From: Promethearchaeota archaeon | GTDB taxonomy: Archaea > Asgardarchaeota > Lokiarchaeia > Sigynarchaeales > SOKP01 | Direction of reading: 5' to 3' | NCBI GenBank assembly: GCA_014729315.1 | Contig: WJKD01000411.1 | Location: forward strand, 1-5,549 | DNA: 5,549 nucleotides | Shown: positions 1 to 5,343 of the stretch, piece by piece | Position numbering within the stretch: the stretch's first letter is position 1 | How the letters are laid out: the number at the start of each line of letters is the position of its first letter | The notes under the pieces: model-generated | Databases searched by the model: none | What the model saw: the letters and a program-made list of their open reading frames with translations, nothing else | What the model was told of the DNA's origin: nothing | Made by a program: the position numbers and the translations under genes

Positions 1-294
1 CAATAATTATTACTATAAAAAGGATTTATAACAAAAAAAACCACGAAAAATATAAAATCCATGAAAAGAATATAAAAAATCCGTAATTCTATTTTTCATC
101 GACAATTCTTTCAGTATCCATTTGAGATTCAATTTTTATCTCGTTAATTATTAGGAATAAAAGCAATACTATAGGGAATCATCTTTTTTTCTTGTATTTC
201 CATTACTAGTTCAAATATTAGAAGCGATAAGAAAGATATATAATTTGAATAACTGTTGCTCAAATTTAAATGAATAAATAGATATATTATTTTT
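1..294. other. AT-rich leader region without a supported gene
   Basis: This stretch before the first gene is strongly AT-rich, with homopolymer runs of A and T, and is rich in stops in most frames. A reverse-strand frame ends near position 144 but overlaps the first 180 bases of the DUF4139 gene antisense and has no recognisable protein features. A short reverse-strand reading ending in MDTERIVDEK and a stop near position 92 looks faintly protein-like, but its frame is open for only about 30 codons. The only functional element I would propose is the promoter of the downstream gene near 262-272. Confidence 0.6.
262..272 (+). promoter_or_regulatory. Candidate TATA box for the DUF4139 gene
   Basis: The sequence AAATTTAAATG resembles an archaeal TATA box (TTTAWATA-like). 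It is centred about 28 bases before the ATG at 295. Archaeal transcription usually begins about 25 bases after the TATA centre, so the transcript would start at or just before the start codon. This fits the absence of any Shine-Dalgarno sequence there and suggests a leaderless mRNA. The background is very AT-rich, so chance matches are common. Confidence 0.35.
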
Positions 295-2346
295 ATGTCA
301 AAACTTAAAACTAAAAAAGTCGTGATATTTAAGCACGGCGTCTCGTTTTTTATTCGAGAAGGTAAATTAAAAGGAAACGGCAACTTTGAACTCGAATTTC
401 GAATAGACGAGATGAACGATATCTTAAAATCGTTATTCGTCTTAGACACAAGCGAAAAAGGTTTTATTTCTTCCATTTCTTACGACGCTGCATTGGAAAC
501 CTCTCAACTCTTAAAATCGATTATGTTAGATATTCCTAATCAAGACTCATTCTCTTCTTTAGTCATGCAAATAAAAGGTGCTCAAGCAAAGCTTTCTATT
601 GGTACTTCCGAAAAAGTGCAAGGCACGATTATGGGCATCGAATATTTAGAAAAAACAATTAAAGAAGGAAAAATCACCGAAAAACTTCTCGTTCTTTTAA
701 AAGACAATTCTATTATCGTAAAATTACCATTTTCAGAGATAACATCCTTTGAGATTCTCAACGAGGACCTCAAGAAAGACTTAAAATTCTTTTTGGATAC
801 GGTCATCGCCGGGAAGAAAAAAGACGCTAAAAAAATTGTCATCAATTGTGAATCTGGCGGAGACGATACATTAGAACGCTCTATAATGGTAAGTTATATA
901 CGAGAGAGTCCAGTTTGGAAAACAAGCTATCGGATTATTATCAGTAAAAAACAAGCTCAGGAACAAATAGCTTTATTGTCGGGTTGGTGTTTAGTTGAAA
1001 ATGTAACAAACGACGATTGGGAAGATATTGAATTGTCGCTCGTGGCTGGAATGCCAGTATCGTTTATTTATGATTTTTACCGACCGATCTACATCCAGAG
1101 AACTAAAATTGAACCGCCGAAGGTCCTTTCAGCCCGTCCGACTGAAATTGAAGAGGGTGTTGCAACGGAAAGTTACAAAGAATACGAAGCAGAGATGGAT
1201 TTGGCGATGGCCCCGAGTCCAAAGCGTGCGTTAAAGAGAAAAGCCGAGGCTAAACCTCCACCCTCTCCTGGTGCTAGAGCTGCGCTAACAACAGCATTCG
1301 CTGCAGATATGGACGATTCTACGCTATATGATAAAGTAAAATCTCAGACAGCAACCTCTACTAAAGATCTGGGCGAATTATTTGAATACAATATCTCTAA
1401 TCCCGTTTCCATAAAGAGAAAGCAAAGCGCATTAGTTCCAATTTTAACCGAACAACTAAAAGCAAAGCGCATTTTACTCTACAACAAAAACGAGATGGGA
1501 AAAAATCCAAACGCGTGCTTAGAAATTACAAATAACACTTCTCTGACATTAGAAAGAGGCCCTGTTACCATCATATACGATAATAATCTAGCTGGCGAAG
1601 CAATTCTGCCGTTTCTGAACAAAGAAGACGTTCGGATTTTAAATTACGCAGTCGAACAAGCTGTCGTTGTAAACCACGAGCAGAAGACACAAAATCAAAG
1701 TATTCATAGAATTTCAGTTTCTGGAGCTTATATTTACGATTATTACTACACAGACCTCACGACTATTTATAAGATTAAAAATAAGACTCAAGAAGAGAAA
1801 GAACTCTATTTAGACCACCCAAAAATGGCGGGATACGAAATAAAAGAAAGTCCGATTGACCCCGAAGAAACAGCGAATTATTGGAGATTTAAAATAAAAG
1901 TTCAAGCTAAAGAAGCGATATCATTTAAGATTAGAGAAAGACGGGAAAATTATTCGAGTTATTACATCTATAATTATTCAAAAGACGATCTTTTAAAGAG
2001 AGTGGCTTTTTATGTGCGACAAAAATTCATAGACGAGAGAATTGAGAACCAATTAACAGAAATTGGGGAATTAATCGGTAAGAAAAACGAATTAACGACG
2101 AAAAAATCGAAATTAGAAGAAGAAAGATATCAAATGACGCAAGAACAAGATCGTTTAAGAGAAAACATCACCGTCTTAGGGGATTCTACGCAAGAAACTA
2201 AACTTAAAGAAAAATATGTCCAAAAGCTCAGCGATCAAGAGAATCGCTTTGAAAATATCAGCGAAGAAATAGAAAAAGTTGATAAGGAAATCAAATTACT
2301 CGACAAGCAAATCGAAGAAAAAATAAACAACTTAAAAGTTAAATAA
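295..2346 (+). CDS. DUF4139 domain protein (MuiA-like) with C-terminal coiled coil
   Basis: A 683-residue protein of the DUF4139 family, which includes bacterial proteins labelled mucoidy inhibitor MuiA; no biochemical activity is established for it. Residues 8-65 match the N-terminal family strand pattern (VVIFKHGVSFF, then MNDILKSLFVLD, which is very typical). The DUF4139 core starts at about 206 (PVWKTSYRI), continues through LLSGWCLVENVTNDDW (227-242), ELSLVAGMPVSF and the FYRPIYIQR signature (261-269), and resumes at 360-384 (ELFEYNISNPVSIKRKQSAL), running to about 560 with beta-rich sequence. Between them, residues 270-355 are a low-complexity, probably disordered insert rich in Pro, Ala, Lys and Glu. 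Residues 566-683 are strongly charged heptad-like sequence, predicted coiled coil. No signal peptide or membrane helix is seen, so it is probably cytosolic. Many MuiA proteins carry their coiled coil between the N-terminal domain and DUF4139; here it is at the C-terminus. The ATG at 295 follows an AT box and has no Shine-Dalgarno. The family call is firm and the role unknown. Confidence 0.88.
   Translation: MSKLKTKKVVIFKHGVSFFIREGKLKGNGNFELEFRIDEMNDILKSLFVLDTSEKGFISSISYDAALETSQLLKSIMLDIPNQDSFSSLVMQIKGAQAKLSIGTSEKVQGTIMGIEYLEKTIKEGKITEKLLVLLKDNSIIVKLPFSEITSFEILNEDLKKDLKFFLDTVIAGKKKDAKKIVINCESGGDDTLERSIMVSYIRESPVWKTSYRIIISKKQAQEQIALLSGWCLVENVTNDDWEDIELSLVAGMPVSFIYDFYRPIYIQRTKIEPPKVLSARPTEIEEGVATESYKEYEAEMDLAMAPSPKRALKRKAEAKPPPSPGARAALTTAFAADMDDSTLYDKVKSQTATSTKDLGELFEYNISNPVSIKRKQSALVPILTEQLKAKRILLYNKNEMGKNPNACLEITNNTSLTLERGPVTIIYDNNLAGEAILPFLNKEDVRILNYAVEQAVVVNHEQKTQNQSIHRISVSGAYIYDYYYTDLTTIYKIKNKTQEEKELYLDHPKMAGYEIKESPIDPEETANYWRFKIKVQAKEAISFKIRERRENYSSYYIYNYSKDDLLKRVAFYVRQKFIDERIENQLTEIGELIGKKNELTTKKSKLEEERYQMTQEQDRLRENITVLGDSTQETKLKEKYVQKLSDQENRFENISEEIEKVDKEIKLLDKQIEEKINNLKVK
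1419..1473 (+). repeat. 15-base direct repeat read in two frames
   Basis: The 15-mer AAAGCAAAGCGCATT occurs at 1419-1433 and again at 1459-1473, 40 bases apart, inside the DUF4139 gene. Because 40 is not a multiple of three, the copies are read in different frames: the first gives part of RKQSAL, the second KAKRI. It is therefore not a protein repeat. It may be chance or the trace of a small local duplication. Confidence 0.6.
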
Positions 2347-2705
2347 ATCTCTTTTTTTCTATATAATTCATTTTATCCTTAGCTTATTTTTTTATTCTTA
2401 AAATAACTTAAACTGACAACCAATGGATCAGTATTTCAATTTAGTAATAGACTTAAATATCTAAAATTTTTCTAAAAAATTGACGAAAATCACGCATTTC
2501 TTGAAGAAAAAGACTTAAAATTCAGAATTTGTAATTAAATTCAATTAAAATTATTTACTTTATTCTTGCTATCGTTTCTTATTGTTACAAAATTATTTTT
2601 ATCGTTGTATATTATATTGAATTATTAAGAATCAGTTAAATTTTTAATAAATAAATCGAATTATTAGGATAATAATTCAAATTAATATTTTAAATTTATA
2701 TTATC
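2347..2705. other. 359-base AT-rich intergenic region
   Basis: No gene is supported here. The longest readable piece with an ATG (2423-2464) encodes only 13 residues. The region contains the T-tracts after the upstream gene and a 7-base all-AT inverted repeat (2465-2471 with 2475-2481, loop CTA). Several TATA-like stretches lie before the methyltransferase gene, such as TTTTTAATAAATAAAT at 2641-2656. That one would place a transcription start near 2672 and leave a leader of about 30 bases. With so much A and T, none stands out as a unique promoter. I see no RNA gene signature: no GC-rich folded block and no tRNA-like arms. Confidence 0.6.
2348..2393 (+). terminator. Candidate T-tract terminator after the DUF4139 gene
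   Basis: Two runs of seven T (2352-2358 and 2387-2393) follow within 50 bases of the TAA stop, in a pyrimidine-rich stretch. Archaeal RNA polymerase terminates at U-rich tracts without needing a hairpin, so this is a reasonable termination zone. No GC-rich stem precedes it. AT-rich background limits confidence. Confidence 0.45.
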
Positions 2706-3416
2706 ATGGCAGTCAAACCAGATGTTAACACGGGATTCAGAAGTCTTACCTATCGCAGTGGAAAAGTCTATAATTTTCTTACTTATTTACTCTATAATCA
2801 AGAAATAAAATTTAAGATAATTGGAAATCTTATCGGAAACCATTCAAAAGAAGTATTAGACTTACCTTGCGGGACAGGACTACTTACTCGTCATTTACAT
2901 CCCTCAATAAAATATTTTGGTTTTGATGTAAACCATCGTTTTTTAAAGAAGATTCAAAAAGACTATCGTAAAGGCAAGATAAACCTTCAGAAGGTCGTAT
3001 TAAAACAAAAGAATATCTTTAATTACAAGGAATATGGTAAGGAAAAAGATGTAATTGTGTTTTGCGACATCCTTCATCATGTATATCCTCGACATATTGA
3101 ACTTGTGGAAAACGCAAAAAATTACGCGAAGAAAATAATTATCTGCGAGCCAGTTGCCGTTCGACCCAGCGATATGAATGGACACGACTTATTAGCAAAA
3201 ATTACCATTCAAATAACAAAGCATTTTCCGGAAAAACTATTACGAATTTGCGATTACTTCTTTGGTGATAACGATGGAATTAATACCTATGAAGAGAGAA
3301 GCACGTGGCCATATAATAAAGATACTATAATTGATCTCTACAATTCCTTCGGTATTACCGAACAACAGATTTACCAATTAGACGACGAGTTTATCGGGGT
3401 TTGGGAAAAGAAATAA
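2706..3416 (+). CDS. Class I SAM-dependent methyltransferase
   Basis: A 236-residue protein with a Rossmann-type SAM-binding core that transfers a methyl group from S-adenosylmethionine to an unidentified acceptor. Motif I is VLDLPCGTG (residues 50-58), the glycine-rich SAM loop. The acidic end of beta2, which normally holds the ribose hydroxyls, is D74 in YFGFDVN. The beta4 region is VIVFCDILHHV (116-126), in the manner of the Methyltransf_11/12/25 group, where this segment flanks the active site. KIIICEPV (143-150) is beta5. The first 48 residues are helical and would cap the SAM pocket. The last 50, beginning NTYEERSTWPYNKDTI, resemble the substrate-side end of UbiE/small-molecule methyltransferases. 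No membrane helix or signal peptide is present, so it is cytosolic. The ATG at 2706 is the first in frame after a stop at 2691, without a clear Shine-Dalgarno. Substrate cannot be read from the sequence and the neighbours give no clue. Confidence 0.85.
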   Translation: MAVKPDVNTGFRSLTYRSGKVYNFLTYLLYNQEIKFKIIGNLIGNHSKEVLDLPCGTGLLTRHLHPSIKYFGFDVNHRFLKKIQKDYRKGKINLQKVVLKQKNIFNYKEYGKEKDVIVFCDILHHVYPRHIELVENAKNYAKKIIICEPVAVRPSDMNGHDLLAKITIQITKHFPEKLLRICDYFFGDNDGINTYEERSTWPYNKDTIIDLYNSFGITEQQIYQLDDEFIGVWEKK

Positions 3417-3435
3417 CCTCGTAAATGAATTGAAG

Positions 3436-3443
3436 TTTTTTTT
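3436..3443 (+). terminator. Candidate T8 terminator after the methyltransferase
   Basis: A run of eight T lies 20 bases after the TAA stop at 3414-3416. It is the longest T-run in this intergenic gap and fits U-tract termination in archaea. No stable stem precedes it. Confidence 0.45.
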
Positions 3444-3548
3444 CGATTTCCTTAAGTTCCTATAGTTTAAGTTCAATTAGAGAAAATAAGCAAAATCTGT
3501 TTCTTTTTATTTTTTGAATGCTATTGAATATTTATTAACTTAATAATT

Positions 3549-3556
3549 AAGGAGAG
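3549..3556 (+). promoter_or_regulatory. Shine-Dalgarno-like site deciding a TTG start
   Basis: AAGGAGAG is the clearest ribosome-binding sequence in the window. The downstream frame has no ATG until after its first membrane helix, so a TTG must be used. The TTG at 3558 lies 3 bases after AGGAG, which is tight; the next TTG at 3567 lies 12 bases after, which is somewhat long. Both are possible and differ by only three residues. I keep 3558 but cannot exclude 3567. Confidence 0.55.
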
Positions 3557-3557
3557 A

Positions 3558-4223
3558 TTGGAAGCGTTGAATGCATCGACTAAAAAAAATATAAATTTAA
3601 AAATAGCAATATACCAATTGATCGTCTACATTCTTGCGTGGATTGGACTTATGATAAGAATTTTTATTGCAATTATCGAAGTTGGATCGGGAACTGAACC
3701 TGTATTATATCTTGGAGATATGTCTAGTTATTTCACCGTTCAGACAAATATTTTGGTTTTATTCTGGCTTACTTTAGCACTTGTCTATAGAAATCATGAA
3801 AAAAAGCCCAGAATCATGCATCCCATCGTTCACGGTGCGATATGTTTGTATATCTCAGGGACTTTTGTTATATTTGCGATATTCTTATCCCCTTATTATC
3901 AACCTACGGGAATTGAAGCAGTTGCGAATATATTGATGCATTATATAGTTCCTTTGGCTTTTATTCTCGAATGGTTTATAACGGAATTAGATACTCAGTA
4001 TCAATACCGCTATCTGCTTTATTATACAATTTATCCCCTTGCTTACCTTTTCTACACACTGATCAGAGGAACAATTACGGGCTTTTATCCTTATTGGTTT
4101 TTTGACTTAAATAATATTTCCATTATACAACTGGTTATTAATGTGATTTTTTTAATGATGTTATTTACGATCATCGCTAGCATTTATATTGCATTAAATC
4201 GGAAGATTTACAAATCAAGATAA
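3558..4223 (+). CDS. Pr6Pr-type six-helix integral membrane protein
   Basis: A 221-residue hydrophobic protein with six predicted membrane helices at about residues 16-40, 58-77, 87-110, 122-142, 150-169 and 187-213, with short charged ends. Family signatures are SYFTVQTNIL (57-66), HPIVHGAICLYI (88-99), HYIVPLAFILEWF (128-140), the YP (159-160) with LIRGTITGFYPYWFFDL (168-184). These match the Pr6Pr membrane family, which is annotated as integral membrane protein without a proven activity. The layout recalls the eukaryotic AIG1/ADTRP (FAR-17a) proteins, membrane hydrolases of fatty acid esters of hydroxy fatty acids that use one Thr and one His; T60 and H128 would be the candidate pair here, but that is only an inference. 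Start is TTG (3558 or 3567) after the AAGGAGAG site; the first in-frame ATG (residue 32) would cut off helix 1. It stands 78 bases before the GTPase gene with a T-tract between, so they are probably separate transcripts. Confidence 0.8.
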   Translation: MEALNASTKKNINLKIAIYQLIVYILAWIGLMIRIFIAIIEVGSGTEPVLYLGDMSSYFTVQTNILVLFWLTLALVYRNHEKKPRIMHPIVHGAICLYISGTFVIFAIFLSPYYQPTGIEAVANILMHYIVPLAFILEWFITELDTQYQYRYLLYYTIYPLAYLFYTLIRGTITGFYPYWFFDLNNISIIQLVINVIFLMMLFTIIASIYIALNRKIYKSR

Positions 4224-4227
4224 AAGA

Positions 4228-4243
4228 TTTTTAATTCTTTTTT
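4228..4243 (+). terminator. Candidate T-tract terminator after the Pr6Pr gene
   Basis: Runs of five T (4228-4232) and six T (4238-4243) begin five bases after the stop codon. They lie before the proposed TATA box of the next gene, which supports separate transcription of the membrane protein and GTPase genes. There is no hairpin. Confidence 0.4.
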
Positions 4244-4259
4244 ATTATATTATATTATT

Positions 4260-4267
4260 TTTAAATA
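4260..4267 (+). promoter_or_regulatory. Candidate TATA box for the permuted GTPase gene
   Basis: TTTAAATA matches the archaeal TATA consensus and is centred 38 bases before the TTG at 4302. Transcription would begin near 4289, leaving a leader of roughly a dozen bases. If this is right, the transcript starts just before the first residues of beta3. That would mean no G1/G2 segment is lost upstream. Confidence 0.4.
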
Positions 4268-4301
4268 AAAGTCAAATAATTACATCATCTATTAGGATAG
4301 A

Positions 4302-5117
4302 TTGTCATTGAAGATAACTTTATCTCTATGGGACATCGGAGGGCAACAACGATTTGAATTTTTTAATACCGATTTTTTCAAAGGTACTGCTGCTATTGGG
4401 ATTGTATTTGACATAAGCAGACCCGACACCTTCGATAAGATTGATATTTATTTGAAAGATATTCGAAAACGGTCGGGGAACATCCCCATCATCTTAGTTG
4501 GGAACAAACACGATTTAGCGGATAAAATTGGTGAAACCATCAGCCACAAAAAAGTTATTCAAAATGTAAACAAATATAATTTAATTGATTACATAGAAAC
4601 TTCAGCCTTGAAGGATTTTAATGTTGATCTGTTGTTTCGAAAGTTAGCAATTTCCGCACTTCTTGATTTTCGACCAAGATTAGGAGAAATCGTAGATTAC
4701 GACGATTATCATTTTCGATTCAAAATCCTTCTTACGGGAGCTGCCGCAGTGGGTAAATCCTCTTTAATAAACAAGTTTGTCGAAAAAGGTTTTGAAACTG
4801 ATTATAAATTAACTATAGGAATAGATCTTATGGTAAAAGATCTATTCATATCTGATGAGACACTCCCTGAGAAAGTTCACGCTATCATTAAGAACGCTAT
4901 TGTAGAGCATAAGAAACGGTTAAAAATTATTAGAAAAATAGAAAAGACAGAAGATATCGAATTATCAGAAGGATTCCAAGAGAAGATATTAGATAAAATA
5001 GAGGCAGACGGAATAAAAGTAAAAAAAAAACGTAAAAAGAATGTATTACTCGTTTTGATCTTGCTCTTCTCAGTTATCCTAATTTTAGTCTTATTTCATT
5101 TTCTTTTTGGTAGTTAA
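4302..5117 (+). CDS. Circularly permuted Ras-like GTPase (cpRAS order), tail-anchored
   Basis: A 271-residue small GTPase whose motifs run G3-G4-G5-G1-G2. The protein opens on beta3 with G3, WDIGGQ (10-15; D11, G14, and Q15 equivalent to Ras Gln61), then RF and FFKG as in Rab/Ras proteins. G4 is NKHD (68-71) and G5 ETSAL (99-103). After alpha5 (to about 121) a linker leads to beta1 and the P-loop GAAAVGKSS (146-154; K152, S153), then switch I with DYKLTIGIDL (T171 equivalent to Ras Thr35) and beta2. Residues 184-246 are a charged helical linker ending KVKKKRKK, and 247-269 form one hydrophobic helix at the very C-terminus, as in tail-anchored proteins. The GTPase should thus face the cytosol at a membrane. 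Every motif occurs once, so this is a permutation at the beta2-beta3 turn, not a tandem pair. The Ras Gly12 and Gly13 positions are Ala (148, 149). Start is TTG at 4302 (or 4308); an in-frame stop at 4293 and AT-rich non-coding DNA exclude a missing N-terminal half. Partner and effector unknown. Confidence 0.85.
   Translation: MSLKITLSLWDIGGQQRFEFFNTDFFKGTAAIGIVFDISRPDTFDKIDIYLKDIRKRSGNIPIILVGNKHDLADKIGETISHKKVIQNVNKYNLIDYIETSALKDFNVDLLFRKLAISALLDFRPRLGEIVDYDDYHFRFKILLTGAAAVGKSSLINKFVEKGFETDYKLTIGIDLMVKDLFISDETLPEKVHAIIKNAIVEHKKRLKIIRKIEKTEDIELSEGFQEKILDKIEADGIKVKKKRKKNVLLVLILLFSVILILVLFHFLFGS
4819..4847. repeat. Perfect 11-base inverted repeat inside the GTPase gene
   Basis: GAATAGATCTT (4819-4829) is the exact reverse complement of AAGATCTATTC (4837-4847), with a 7-base spacer. 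It lies in the codons for beta2 (IDLMVKDLF), at the C-terminal end of the permuted G domain. It could form an 11-pair stem in the mRNA or bind a dimeric protein, or be coincidental. Confidence 0.7.
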
Positions 5118-5343
5118 ATGTTTCTCTTTCTCTAATAAATTGAAATATCTGTTTTTAATTCTTAATAAGCAAAATGAAACTCTTTACAAAGCAATATCCT
5201 TTACTCTGATTTATATCATATGCTTTACTAGTAATTTATTTTCACATATCAATATTTAGAGCCTCTCTTACCCAATTTTTGGAAACGAAAAAAAGTTAAA
5301 TTATGGAATTTTTTATTTTATAACTCTAGTTTCGGTGTAAAAT
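5118..5343. other. AT-rich intergenic region with pyrimidine tract and promoter candidates
   Basis: This 226-base gap holds a pyrimidine stretch at 5121-5133 just after the GTPase stop, a weak terminator candidate. Two TATA-like boxes precede the next gene: TTAAATTA at 5296-5303, with an A-rich stretch before it, and TTTTATAA at 5316-5323. GGTG at 5334-5337 stands 6 bases before the ATG at 5344 and could be a Shine-Dalgarno. The first box plus GGTG gives a short leader; the second box alone would give a leaderless transcript. No gene is seen here. Confidence 0.4.

Noticed and set aside
92..145. Short reverse-strand reading ending in MDTERIVDEK
   Set aside because: The frame is open for only about 30 codons between stops, in AT-rich DNA, without a convincing start.
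144..476. Reverse-strand open frame of 110 codons overlapping the start of the DUF4139 gene
   Set aside because: It is largely antisense to a well-supported gene, its product is low-complexity and matches no motif I know, and it has no promoter or ribosome site.
1028..1234. Second forward frame inside the DUF4139 gene
   Set aside because: It is a +1/+2 shadow of the conserved YRPIYIQR region; the main frame has clear family motifs and this one is Arg/Trp-rich nonsense.
2423..2464. 13-residue open frame starting ATG in the intergenic gap
   Set aside because: Too short and without a ribosome site or recognisable peptide features.
2465..2481. AATTTTT/AAAAATT inverted repeat as a hairpin terminator or regulatory RNA
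   Set aside because: It is only seven A-T pairs in DNA made mostly of A and T, so chance is the likelier explanation, and it lies over 100 bases past the stop.
4302..5117. Reading the GTPase as two damaged tandem GTPases
   Set aside because: Each motif occurs exactly once, the two ends meet at the beta2-beta3 turn, both sides are flanked by non-coding or anchor sequence, and no remnant G1/G2 lies upstream in any frame.
4302..5117. Assignment to the YlqF/YjeQ/YawG permuted GTPases
   Set aside because: Those begin with G4 and have G3 last; here G3 opens the protein and the motifs are Ras/Rab-like (WDIGGQ, ETSA).
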